DNA from: an uncultured Pelagibacteraceae bacterium
Lineage (GTDB): Bacteria > Pseudomonadota > Alphaproteobacteria > Pelagibacterales > Pelagibacteraceae
DNA length: 64,000 bases
Direction: 5' to 3'
Assembly: GCA_902516435.1 (NCBI GenBank)
Contig: CABXYF010000001.1
Coordinates: 1-64,000 of the forward strand
Positions 1 through 9,564 of this stretch are shown here, one piece after another (within the stretch, counting starts at the first letter, position 1; each line of letters begins with the position of its first letter). Below the pieces are notes generated by a model that was not told the origin of the DNA, searched no databases, and worked only from the letters and a program-made list of their open reading frames with translations. The translations under genes and the position numbers were made by a program.

Positions 1-885
1 CTCATTAGTAGCTCATTTAGAACTGACGCCTTTTTTGGACTTGAGGAAAATATTGGTTATTTACTTTTCTTATTAACATTTTTAATTTATTTATATTATT
101 TAGAAAAAAAAAATAATTATTACTTATTCTTTTTAATTTTAATTGCCTCCTTAACATTTTATACAAGGCAAACTTATGCATTTGTTTCAATAATTATATA
201 TTTAGCAATCATAAATACAAATCAATTACTATCAAAAAAAAACTTCGCTATTACATTTCTTTTTATTATATTTCTTCTTCCGTCCTTATATTTTTTTTAT
301 AATTGGGGATCTTTAATGCCAACAGAGGCAGCCGAACGTTTAGTTCCTTTTAATTACAACAATATAGCTATAATTTTTGGGATGTTTGTAATTTTTAATA
401 TTCCTTTTTTCATAAATGAGTTAATAAAAAATAGAACAAATATAATATCAAGTAAAAATATTGGAAAATTAATTTTAATACCCATCTTTTTTATTATTTA
501 TGCTTATACTTTTTGGAATATACCTTACTCAGATTTTGGTGGAGGACCTTTGTATAAAATATATTTAAATTTTTCAACTTTTAAACCACTGTACCTATTT
601 TTTTCTTTTTTAGGATTAATTTCAACTATTTATTTTTCATTTAAAAACTATCGTTTATCTATTTTTTTTATATTTTTTATATTTATTTATTGCTTTGCAG
701 ATAACCTTTTTTTCTCTTATTTAGATCCATTAATGTTATTATCTTTATTAATTTTCCATGATAGAATTATTTTTGATTTAAAAAAAAATATAATTTATTC
801 CCTAAGTGTATATATGTATTTTTTAACTTTACATTTAAGTTGGATTTATTACTTTCATATAATTATTGGTGACACTGTAAGATAA
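1..885 (+). CDS. Polytopic membrane protein of polysaccharide locus (5'-truncated by window edge)
   Basis: Frame 1 is open from base 1 through the listed ORF 316..885; many hydrophobic TM segments; adjacent to sugar-nucleotide genes. Confidence 0.6.
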   Translation, partial: LISSSFRTDAFFGLEENIGYLLFLLTFLIYLYYLEKKNNYYLFFLILIASLTFYTRQTYAFVSIIIYLAIINTNQLLSKKNFAITFLFIIFLLPSLYFFYNWGSLMPTEAAERLVPFNYNNIAIIFGMFVIFNIPFFINELIKNRTNIISSKNIGKLILIPIFFIIYAYTFWNIPYSDFGGGPLYKIYLNFSTFKPLYLFFSFLGLISTIYFSFKNYRLSIFFIFFIFIYCFADNLFFSYLDPLMLLSLLIFHDRIIFDLKKNIIYSLSVYMYFLTLHLSWIYYFHIIIGDTVR

Positions 886-918
886 TAATAATTATATAAA
901 TATTTAACTATTAGAATT

Positions 919-1692
919 ATGAAAATCTTTATTTTATGTGGTGGTTTTGGAACAAGATTAGATCATGAAAGTAAATTTATTGCTAAGCCAATGGTTAGAA
1001 TTGGAAAAGAACCAATTCTTTATCATCTTGTTGAAAACTTTTATATCCAAGGTTTTGATGAGTTTGTGTTATGTTTGGGTTATAAAGCAGAAAGTATTAT
1101 AAATTATTTTACAAAAGAAAAATCAAAACAGACTAAAATTTTACAAAAAACTAAAAATCATATTAAAATTTTGTTTAAAAATAACAAAATTAAAATTAAG
1201 GTTTCTTTAATAGATACGGGTATAAAATCAGGAACTGGTGGACGAATTAAAATTGCTTATAAGACACTGAAATTAGATGAAGATTTTTTAATGACTTATG
1301 GAGATGGTCTGTCAAACATATCAATTAAAAAATTAATAAAATTTCATTATAAGAATAATTCACTTGTTACTATGACCGCGGTAAAACCTAAACAAAGATA
1401 TGGGATTCTAGAAATCAAAAAGAATAGAGTAAATTTTTTTGATAATTCAAAAAAAAAAGTTGACGTGTATATTAATGGGGGCTTTCATGTTATTGATAAA
1501 TTAAGTTTAAAATATATAAAAAATAAAAAGATATTTTGGGAAAAAGAACCTATTAGTAAAATTTTAAAAATTAATAAACTCTATGCTTTTAAACATGACG
1601 GGTTTTGGAAAAGTTTAGATACTCAAAAAGATAAAGTTGATTTTAATAAAATTTATAGACAAAAAAAATTAAATTGGAGGTTTAAAAACTAA
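919..1692 (+). CDS. Glucose-1-phosphate cytidylyltransferase-like sugar nucleotidyltransferase (RfbF/DdhA family)
   Basis: N-terminal LCGGFGTRL..., PMVRIG, TG.KSGTGGRIK, TYGDGLSN and NGGFHV motifs. Confidence 0.8.
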   Translation: MKIFILCGGFGTRLDHESKFIAKPMVRIGKEPILYHLVENFYIQGFDEFVLCLGYKAESIINYFTKEKSKQTKILQKTKNHIKILFKNNKIKIKVSLIDTGIKSGTGGRIKIAYKTLKLDEDFLMTYGDGLSNISIKKLIKFHYKNNSLVTMTAVKPKQRYGILEIKKNRVNFFDNSKKKVDVYINGGFHVIDKLSLKYIKNKKIFWEKEPISKILKINKLYAFKHDGFWKSLDTQKDKVDFNKIYRQKKLNWRFKN

Positions 1693-1693
1693 A

Positions 1694-2884
1694 ATGAAAA
1701 TTACCTATGGAAAAAATTTATATAATAACCTAGAGATATCTTCGGTTGTTAAAAAATTGAGAAAGACAACTCAAATGGGAGATGCAGTATCTAATTTTGA
1801 AAAAAAAATTGCGAAATATTTTGGAAAAAAATATGGGTTGATGGTTAATTCGGGATCATCTGCATTAATTTTAGCTATAGAGTCACTTAAATTAAAAAAA
1901 GGCTCAGAGATAATTGTTCCATGTTTAAACTTTGGAACAGCAGTTTCTTCTGTTTTAATTTGTGGGCATAAGCCAGTTTTTGTCGATACAGAAATTGAAA
2001 CTTTACAAATAGATATCTCAAAAATAGTAAAAAAAATTACAAAAAAAACTAAAGTAATTATGGTTCCAAATTTAATTGGAAATGTTCCAGATTGGAAAAG
2101 AATAAATAAAATTGCAAAAAAATTTAATCTCATAGTAATAGAGGATTCAGCTGATACTTTAGGTGCTCGTATAAATGATAAACCAACTGGGATTTACAGT
2201 GATATTTCGATTACAAGTTTTTATGGATCTCATATAATAAGTTGTGCTGGTAATGGAGGAATGCTTTTAACAAATAATAAAAAATATTACGAAAAAGCAA
2301 AAGTTCTTAGAAGTTGGGGTAGAATGTCTAGTCTTATTAAAAACTCTGAAAATATTATTAATAGATTAAACATAAAACTAAAAGGGGTTGATTACGATAA
2401 AAAGTTTGTATTTTCAGAATTGGGTTATAATTTTGAACCAAGCGAAATCGGTGCAGCTTTTGGTCTAGTTCAGCTAAAAAAATTTAAAAAATTTATGATC
2501 TTAAGAAATAGAAATTTTAAAAAACATATAAATTTTTTTAAAAAACTTAGTGATCATTTTATTGTTCCAAATATTTATGAAAATGTTAAAACAAATTTTC
2601 TTGCCTATCCAATAATTTTAAAAACCAAAAAATTTAAGAGAAAAGATCTTCAAATATTTTTAGAAAATAATAATATTCAAACTAGGCCTATTTTTAGTGG
2701 TAATATCTTAAGACATCCTGCATTTACAAATTTGATAAGTAATAAAAATAAACTAAATCAATTTAAAAATGCAGATTATATTATGAAAAATGGAATCTTA
2801 ATTGGTTGTCATCAAGCATTAAAAAATAAAGACGTACAATATATCCACTCAAAAATTAAACAATTTATCTCTAAATTTAAATAA
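1694..2884 (+). CDS. DegT/DnrJ/EryC1/StrS-family PLP enzyme, E1/RfbH (CDP-4-keto-6-deoxyglucose-3-dehydrase)-like
   Basis: DegT-family fold motifs (NSGSSAL, EDSADTLGA); His in place of the usual Schiff-base Lys in SFYGSHIISCAGNGG. Confidence 0.8.
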   Translation: MKITYGKNLYNNLEISSVVKKLRKTTQMGDAVSNFEKKIAKYFGKKYGLMVNSGSSALILAIESLKLKKGSEIIVPCLNFGTAVSSVLICGHKPVFVDTEIETLQIDISKIVKKITKKTKVIMVPNLIGNVPDWKRINKIAKKFNLIVIEDSADTLGARINDKPTGIYSDISITSFYGSHIISCAGNGGMLLTNNKKYYEKAKVLRSWGRMSSLIKNSENIINRLNIKLKGVDYDKKFVFSELGYNFEPSEIGAAFGLVQLKKFKKFMILRNRNFKKHINFFKKLSDHFIVPNIYENVKTNFLAYPIILKTKKFKRKDLQIFLENNNIQTRPIFSGNILRHPAFTNLISNKNKLNQFKNADYIMKNGILIGCHQALKNKDVQYIHSKIKQFISKFK

Positions 2885-4668
2885 TGAACTTATCTGATTA
2901 TGTTTTAGATTTTTTAGTAAAAAAGAGGGTAAAAAAAGTTTTTTTAATTACCGGTGGAGCAATTTCATTCATGGTTGATGCTTTCTCAAGAAATAAAAAA
3001 ATAAGATACATTTCGGTAGGACATGAACAAGGTGCTGCAATGATGGCAGATGCATATTCAAGATTAGGGCCGAATTACTCTTGTACTATGGTCACATCTG
3101 GACCAGGCGCAACGAATTTATTAACAGGCATAGCATGTTCATATTTCGACTCTATTCCAGCACTTCATATATGTGGTCAGGTAAACACGTATGAGCAACA
3201 AAGTTCAAATAAGAGTACTTTAAATGTTAGACAAGTTGGTTTTCAAGAAACTGATATTGTTAGTATTTCTAAGCCCATAACAAAATTTTCATACAAACTG
3301 AAAGATCCTAAAGAAATTAGATATATTTTAGAAAAAAGTCACCATATTGCAACTTCTGGAAGACCTGGTCCTGTCTTAATTGATATACCAATGGATTTAC
3401 AAAGATGTAAAATAAACCCAACAAAACTAAAGTCATTTAAATTTACAAAAAAAAAAAAAAGTAAAATTAATTCAAAAATTAATTACGTAATAAATAAAAT
3501 TAAAAAATCGAAAAAGCCTGTAATTATATTAGGTGGTGGCGTTAAATATGCTGGTGCAGAAAATAATTTAAATAAGTTTTTGCAAAAATTAAATATTCCA
3601 GTTGTAACAACATGGAGTGGTGTCGATTTAATAGATCACAATCAAGATAAGTATATAGGAAATATTGGTGTTTACGGTAGTAGAGCTGCAAATTTTGTAA
3701 TTCAAAATTCTGATTTATTTTTATCATTAGGCTCAAGATTAGATACGAGAGTTACTGGAGGAGTTCCAAAAAACTTTGCAAGAAAAGCAAAAAAAATAAT
3801 GGTTGATATAGATAAAAATGAATTAAATAAAAAAAGGGGATTAAAAATAGATTATAAAATTCATGAGAATGTAAAAATTTTTTTAGAGAAGATATCTTCA
3901 GTAATTAATTCAAAAATATCCAAAAAAGATTGGCTAATCAAATGTAAGGAATGGAAAAAAAAATATCCTACTGTAGATAAAAAGTATTATGAGGATAAAA
4001 AATATGTGAATCCATACGTATTTATTGAAGTTTTATCAAAGAAATTATTAAAAACAGATACTATAATTGCAGATGACGGTGGACATTTAACTTGGACACT
4101 TCAAGCGTTTAAAGTTAAATATGGTCAAAAACTTTTCTCAGCATTTGGTAATTCGCCTATGGGTTATTCTCTACCAGCAAGTATTGGTGCCTCGATAGCA
4201 AAAAATAATTCAAGAATTTTTTGTATAGATGGTGATGGAAGTATTCAGATAAATCTTCAAGAATTGCATACAATAGATAAATTAAAATTACCTATTAAAA
4301 TTTTTGTATTGAACAATAATGGTTATGGAATTATTAAACAATTTCAAGAGTTGTACCTAGGTAAACGTTTTGAAGCATCAGGTAAAGGTGTATCAAACCC
4401 AAACTTTGAAAAAATTTCAAAAGCATTCAACATAAATTATAATGTTATTAAAAATCATAATGATTTTATTAACTTGGATAAGATAATTAATAGTAAAAAG
4501 GCTGAGTTGGTTGAGGTAATGCTAAAATCCGATCAAAAAATAATTCCTAAGTTACAATTTGGAAATCCTATTGAGGATATGTCTCCTTTACTTCCAAGAA
4601 AAGAGTTTTTAGAAAATATGGAAGTTAATATAATTAAGAGAGATAAAAAAATTTTTGAGGCAAATTAA
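2884..4668 (+). CDS. Thiamine-pyrophosphate-dependent enzyme, acetolactate synthase-like
   Basis: [40 protein letters not shown]...NNNGYG TPP-binding motif; lies inside a sugar cluster, distinct from ilvB at 56020. Confidence 0.85.
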   Translation: MNLSDYVLDFLVKKRVKKVFLITGGAISFMVDAFSRNKKIRYISVGHEQGAAMMADAYSRLGPNYSCTMVTSGPGATNLLTGIACSYFDSIPALHICGQVNTYEQQSSNKSTLNVRQVGFQETDIVSISKPITKFSYKLKDPKEIRYILEKSHHIATSGRPGPVLIDIPMDLQRCKINPTKLKSFKFTKKKKSKINSKINYVINKIKKSKKPVIILGGGVKYAGAENNLNKFLQKLNIPVVTTWSGVDLIDHNQDKYIGNIGVYGSRAANFVIQNSDLFLSLGSRLDTRVTGGVPKNFARKAKKIMVDIDKNELNKKRGLKIDYKIHENVKIFLEKISSVINSKISKKDWLIKCKEWKKKYPTVDKKYYEDKKYVNPYVFIEVLSKKLLKTDTIIADDGGHLTWTLQAFKVKYGQKLFSAFGNSPMGYSLPASIGASIAKNNSRIFCIDGDGSIQINLQELHTIDKLKLPIKIFVLNNNGYGIIKQFQELYLGKRFEASGKGVSNPNFEKISKAFNINYNVIKNHNDFINLDKIINSKKAELVEVMLKSDQKIIPKLQFGNPIEDMSPLLPRKEFLENMEVNIIKRDKKIFEAN

Positions 4669-4673
4669 CAAAA

Positions 4674-5510
4674 TTGAAAAAATTAATTATAATTGGTAGT
4701 TCTGGATTTGTTGGAAAAAGTCTAAATGACTATTTTAAGCATAATAATAATATTAAAATTATTAATTATTCTAGGACCAAAAAAAAAAATATCATTAGTA
4801 TTAAAAAATTACCTAAATCTAATTATATATTTTACTGTATAAATAATAAGAACATTAAGATTAGTTTAAAGTATTTTTGTCATTTTAAAAAACTAATAAA
4901 AAATTATTCAAAAAATATTAAAATAGTATTTATTAGTTCTGGAGCCATATATGGCCCTAGATCAGTAAAAAAAAGATTTACCGAAAATGAAAAAATTTAT
5001 AAAAGTAAATTTAATAATTTTCTAGGATATAAAAAGAATTACTCTAGGGAAAAGTATTTATTGGAAAAAGAATTTAAAAAAATTGCAAAAGATGGTTTCA
5101 AGGTCTCTATTGCTAGAGGTTTTACATTTTATGGTAGACATATTCTAAATTATGATTACTTAATTTCAAAAATAATCTTAGCTACAAAATCAAAAAAAAC
5201 TTTTACAATAAATAACCCAAATACAATAAGAAGTTATATGCATGCTGACGATATGTGTAGGTGGTTAATCAAAATAGCAAAAATTTCTTCAAATAAATGC
5301 CCAGTTGTAAATCTTGGATCAGATAAGATAATAAATTTAACTAAATTCATCAAATTTTTAAATAAAAAATTTAATTCTAAAATCTTGATTAATAGAAATA
5401 ATAAAAAACGTACAGATTTTTACGTTCCTTCAATAATTTATGCTAGAAAATATCTTAAATTAAAAAATACAGTCAATTTTAATAATGCTATAAACTCGTT
5501 AGTAAAATAA
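4674..5510 (+). CDS. NAD-dependent epimerase/dehydratase (extended SDR)
   Basis: IIGSSGFVGKSL N-terminal Rossmann motif, ISSGAIYG, YSREKYLLE (YxxxK). Confidence 0.75.
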   Translation: MKKLIIIGSSGFVGKSLNDYFKHNNNIKIINYSRTKKKNIISIKKLPKSNYIFYCINNKNIKISLKYFCHFKKLIKNYSKNIKIVFISSGAIYGPRSVKKRFTENEKIYKSKFNNFLGYKKNYSREKYLLEKEFKKIAKDGFKVSIARGFTFYGRHILNYDYLISKIILATKSKKTFTINNPNTIRSYMHADDMCRWLIKIAKISSNKCPVVNLGSDKIINLTKFIKFLNKKFNSKILINRNNKKRTDFYVPSIIYARKYLKLKNTVNFNNAINSLVK

Positions 5511-5511
5511 A

Positions 5512-6435
5512 ATGAAAATTTCAATTATAACACCTACATTTAACGAAATTGAAAATATTGAAAATATTTATTATGAGATAAAACAAAAATTAAGTGAAAT
5601 AAATTGTGAATATGAACATTTAATTATAGATAATAATTCAACCGATGGAACTACTGACAAAATAAAACAATTAGCTGAGGTTGATAAAAATCTTAAAATT
5701 ATTGTAAATTCGAAAAATTATGGCCATATAAGATCTCCCTTTCATGCATTATTACAAACTAATTCTGACGCAGTTATATTAATGGCATCAGATTTTCAGG
5801 ATCCAATCGAGATGATTCCAAAATATATTGAAGAGTGGAAGAAGGGAAAAAAAATTGTGCTAGGTGAAAAAACATCTTCTGGGGAAAGTAAATTTAAATA
5901 TTCTGTTAGAACTTTATTTTATAATTTTTTAAATAAAATTTCAGAATTTGAATTACCAAAGAATACTACTGGATCTGGAATATTCGATAAGACAATTATT
6001 GAAAAACTTAAAAAGATCAAAGATCCTTACCCTTATTTTAGAGGGCTAATAACTGAACTTGGTGAAGACATTACAACATTACAATTTAAACAACCTGTAA
6101 GAAAATCAGGCATAACAAAAAATAACTTATTCACATTGTATGATATTGGTATGCTGGGAATTGTTAAACATTCAAGAAGACCTCTGAGATTTATGACTTT
6201 ACTGGGATTTTCAGCAAGTCTAATTAGTTTTGTTGTTGGAGTAATTTATTTATTATATAAATTATTTTTTTGGAATTCATTTAGTCTTGGTTTAGCTCCA
6301 ATAATTATTGGAATTTTTTTCATTAGTGCTGTTCAAATTACTTTGTTAGGGTTAGTAGGTGAATACATTGGTGTAATTTTGCTTCATCAAAGAAATATGC
6401 CATTAGTGATTGAAAAGGAGAGAATAAATTTTTAA
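5512..6435 (+). CDS. Family 2 glycosyltransferase (GtrB/DPM1-like) with C-terminal TM helices
   Basis: SIITPTFNEIENI, DNNSTDGT, ASDFQDP motifs; two C-terminal hydrophobic helices. Confidence 0.85.
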   Translation: MKISIITPTFNEIENIENIYYEIKQKLSEINCEYEHLIIDNNSTDGTTDKIKQLAEVDKNLKIIVNSKNYGHIRSPFHALLQTNSDAVILMASDFQDPIEMIPKYIEEWKKGKKIVLGEKTSSGESKFKYSVRTLFYNFLNKISEFELPKNTTGSGIFDKTIIEKLKKIKDPYPYFRGLITELGEDITTLQFKQPVRKSGITKNNLFTLYDIGMLGIVKHSRRPLRFMTLLGFSASLISFVVGVIYLLYKLFFWNSFSLGLAPIIIGIFFISAVQITLLGLVGEYIGVILLHQRNMPLVIEKERINF

Positions 6436-6458
6436 TTATTTTATTTAAAGTTGAAAAT

Positions 6459-6535
<77 letters not shown>

Positions 6536-6541
6536 TTATAC

Positions 6542-6748
6542 TTAAATTCTATTTTTAAGTTTATTTAGTTTTTTTACTCTTTTAATATTTTCTTGAAGAA
6601 TCCTTTTTTTCTTTTCTGAAGGTTTTTCATATGTATTTTTTAACTTAATTACTTTAAAAAAACCATCTCTCTGAAGTTTTCTTTTTAAAACTCTGAGAGC
6701 TTGTTCAATATTATTATCTTTAACTTCTATTTTAATAACTACCTCCAA
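6542..6748 (-). CDS. rpsU: 30S ribosomal protein S21
   Basis: 68 aa, VEVKDNNIEQALRVLKRKLQRDGFF... YEKPSEKKKR pattern. Confidence 0.93.
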   Translation of the reverse strand: MEVVIKIEVKDNNIEQALRVLKRKLQRDGFFKVIKLKNTYEKPSEKKKRILQENIKRVKKLNKLKNRI

Positions 6749-6799
6749 AAAAGTGTTTAAATAACACTTTTATAATTTTTTGTCCAATAAATTTATTCA

Positions 6800-7381
6800 T
6801 TAGGTTTGAGTATGAGATCTTTGTTTATCTTTTTCTTTTTGTTTTTTTTCTCTTTTTATTCTTCTCTCAGCTTTTTCAAGTGCGTCTAATAAATCTTTCT
6901 GTGTAAATAAATTCAATGCTACAGGGTCTTTTGGATTAAGGTTATTATAATTCCAATAACTTTTATTTTTAATAGATGTAACTGAATTTTTAGTAATACC
7001 TACCAACTTAGCGATTTGTGAGTCCTTTAAAATATTGTGTTGTTTAATTAACCATAGGGCTGAGTCTGGTTTATCTTGTCTTTTAGAAAGTGGAACATAC
7101 TTTTTAATTTTTTTTTCACTATTAGAAATTTCAATATCACTACTTTTAATTTCTAATGGTCTTTCTTCATCTGCAGATGATAACTCAATTTCTTGTCTTG
7201 AAAGTTGTCCAGATATAATAGGATTGTATGCCTTTATGCCTTTAGCTACCTCCCCGTCTGCTATACCTTGTATTTCAACAACATGTAATTTACAAAATTC
7301 AGCAATTTGTTTGAATGTTAAAGTTGTATTTTCAACCAACCAAACAGCAGTAGCCATTGGCATTAAAGGGGCATTTGACAT
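6800..7381 (-). CDS. DUF1013 family protein (TrcR-like cell-cycle regulator)
   Basis: MSNAPLMPMATAVWLVENTTLTFKQIAEFCKLH...GIADGEVAKGIK is characteristic of the alphaproteobacterial DUF1013 family. Confidence 0.85.
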   Translation of the reverse strand: MSNAPLMPMATAVWLVENTTLTFKQIAEFCKLHVVEIQGIADGEVAKGIKAYNPIISGQLSRQEIELSSADEERPLEIKSSDIEISNSEKKIKKYVPLSKRQDKPDSALWLIKQHNILKDSQIAKLVGITKNSVTSIKNKSYWNYNNLNPKDPVALNLFTQKDLLDALEKAERRIKREKKQKEKDKQRSHTQT

Positions 7382-7612
7382 TTAATTTTTCTTCTCTGAT
7401 TTAAAATTTTGGAATTTTTTGTTGAATTTACTTATTCTACCTTTATCCATTAGCTTTTGTTTTCCACCTGTCCAGGCAGCATGAGATTTTGGATCAATTT
7501 CTAATTTCAACAGATCTCCTTCAGAGCCCCATGTTGATTTAGTCTCAAATTGCGTTCCATCAGTCATTTCAACTTTTATGGTGTGATAGTTTGGATGAAT
7601 GTCTTTTTTCAT
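7382..7612 (-). CDS. rpmE: 50S ribosomal protein L31
   Basis: [20 protein letters not shown]...[12 protein letters not shown]. Confidence 0.95.
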   Translation of the reverse strand: MKKDIHPNYHTIKVEMTDGTQFETKSTWGSEGDLLKLEIDPKSHAAWTGGKQKLMDKGRISKFNKKFQNFKSEKKN

Positions 7613-7647
7613 AACGGCACTTATAGCAAAAGAAATCTAGAACACAA

Positions 7648-8388
7648 TTAAAAGTTCTTTAAATTTTCAAGCATTTTATCGTTAATTGCATCGCTTGAGG
7701 CTTTAATATTGATATTATTTTTATCACAATTAAGAATATCATTTACAATACCACCAGCTTCTTTAACCATAAGTGATCCAGCAGCAACATCCCAAAGGTT
7801 AATATGATTATGAAAAAAACCATCTAATCTACCTGCCGCAACATAAGCTAAATCTAAAGCTGCACATCCACTATAGCGCATATTTAAATCACAATATTTT
7901 ACTCCTTCATGGTTACTCCCAAACAAACAATTATCTAGTAAGTTTTTTTTCGAAACTCTCAACCTTTGATTGTTTAAAAATGCTCCTTTATCTTCTTCAG
8001 CAAAAAACATTTCATCTTTAATAGGATCAAAAATTAAGCCACTTATAATTTTTCCACTTGATAACAATGCAATAGAAATTGCAAAATGTGGAATACCATG
8101 AAGAAAATTTATTGTTCCATCTATTGGATCTATAATCCAAGTATTTTCATTATCTTTATTAATTATTGATCCAATTTCCTCAGAAAGAAAAGAGTAATTT
8201 TTTTTTGTTTTTTTTAGTTCCTCAATTAAAATTTTTTCTACATATTTGTCAGTTTTCGTAACAAAATCCTTAGGTCCTTTTTTTGATACTTGTAATTTTT
8301 CAATTTCACCAAAATCTCTGATTATAGCCTTTGAAGCTTTTTCTGCAGCTTTTATCATAACATTAAGATTTGAAGATATTGAAATCAT
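7648..8388 (-). CDS. suhB: Inositol monophosphatase family protein
   Basis: EEIG, WIIDPIDGTINFLHGIPHFAIS, WDVAAGSLMVKEAGG. Confidence 0.92.
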   Translation of the reverse strand: MISISSNLNVMIKAAEKASKAIIRDFGEIEKLQVSKKGPKDFVTKTDKYVEKILIEELKKTKKNYSFLSEEIGSIINKDNENTWIIDPIDGTINFLHGIPHFAISIALLSSGKIISGLIFDPIKDEMFFAEEDKGAFLNNQRLRVSKKNLLDNCLFGSNHEGVKYCDLNMRYSGCAALDLAYVAAGRLDGFFHNHINLWDVAAGSLMVKEAGGIVNDILNCDKNNINIKASSDAINDKMLENLKNF

Positions 8389-8392
8389 ATTT

Positions 8393-8953
8393 TTAAATTT
8401 TTTTTATGTACTCTAAATTTCTTGTATCAATTATTACCTCGTCTCCTGACTCAATAAATGGTGGCACTTGAATATTTAATCCATTATCAAGAGTTGCAGG
8501 CTTGTATGATGACGAAACTGTTTGTCCTTTTAAAGCTGCATCTGTTGTTTCTATTTTACACTTTACCTGGTTAGGCAGCTCAACTGAAATTGGATTTTCA
8601 TTGTAAAAATTTACAGAAACCTCTAGATTTTCAGATAAAAGTTTTCCCTGATCTCCAACTACATCTTTTTTAATTTCTATTTGTTCAAAACTTTTTGGGT
8701 CCATAAAAAAATAATAAATTTCATCCTCATAAAGGTAATTAAATTTTGTTTCCTCTAAAGAAGCCTTTTCAACTGTTTCACTTGACCTAAATCTTTCATT
8801 TAACTTTGTGTTTTTTCCAACACTTTTCATTTCAACTTGTGCGAAGGCACCACCTTTACCTGGTTTAACATGCTGAGTTTTTAATACTTGCCATAAATCA
8901 TTCTTATACTCTAAAAGCATTCCAACTCTTATCTCACCAGCATTAATTTTCAT
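8393..8953 (-). CDS. efp: Translation elongation factor P
   Basis: NAGEIRVGMLLEYKNDLWQVLKTQHVKPGKGGAFAQVEMK. Confidence 0.97.
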   Translation of the reverse strand: MKINAGEIRVGMLLEYKNDLWQVLKTQHVKPGKGGAFAQVEMKSVGKNTKLNERFRSSETVEKASLEETKFNYLYEDEIYYFFMDPKSFEQIEIKKDVVGDQGKLLSENLEVSVNFYNENPISVELPNQVKCKIETTDAALKGQTVSSSYKPATLDNGLNIQVPPFIESGDEVIIDTRNLEYIKKI

Positions 8954-9564
8954 TTTAATCTCTCTAAAGCTTCTAAGGGTTTATATTTTTTATTATTCCA
9001 AATGTAGCCTGAGATAGCTAAAAAATTTGCATTGTTCAATAACAGTTTTTTATAATTTTCTGAATTAATCCCTCCAATAGCCACAATAGAGGTTTTAGTA
9101 ATTTTTTTAATCTTATTTAAAATTTTGATATTCGCCGCATATTTGGTTTTTTTTGTTTTAGAAGAATAAAAAGCTCCAAACGCTAAATAGCTTGCTTTAG
9201 CTTTTATAGCTTTCTTTGCTAAGGTTATAGAATTATGGCAAGTAATACCTATAATTTTTTTGCCAATTATCTTCCTAGCTTCCTTTATATTCATATCTTT
9301 TTGACCTAAATGACAACCATCAGCACCTAATCTTTTTGCAAGTATTGGATCGTCATTGATTAAAAATTTTACTTTATTTTTTTTACAGATATTTTTTATT
9401 TTTTGTCCAATCAAAATTTTATGTTTGAAGGAATATTTTTTGAGCCTCAATTGAAAAAAGCTAATTTTTCCTGTTTCTAGTAATTTTTGAAGATCTTTAA
9501 AAAATTTTTTATATATTTTGTTAGGAGAAATAAGATAAATAAATTTCTTTTTATTTACTCTCAA
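8950..9564 (-). CDS. thiE: Thiamine-phosphate synthase-like protein
   Basis: FFQLRLK, LINDDPILAKRLGADGCHLGQKD, ISGYIW; ThiE/TenI fold. Confidence 0.8.
   Translation of the reverse strand: MRVNKKKFIYLISPNKIYKKFFKDLQKLLETGKISFFQLRLKKYSFKHKILIGQKIKNICKKNKVKFLINDDPILAKRLGADGCHLGQKDMNIKEARKIIGKKIIGITCHNSITLAKKAIKAKASYLAFGAFYSSKTKKTKYAANIKILNKIKKITKTSIVAIGGINSENYKKLLLNNANFLAISGYIWNNKKYKPLEALERLK

Noticed and set aside
1771-2133. 120-aa minus-strand ORF opposite the DegT gene
   Set aside because: Shadow ORF within a supported gene
7035-7385. 116-aa plus-strand ORF opposite the DUF1013 gene
   Set aside because: Antisense shadow; the minus-strand protein is a recognised family
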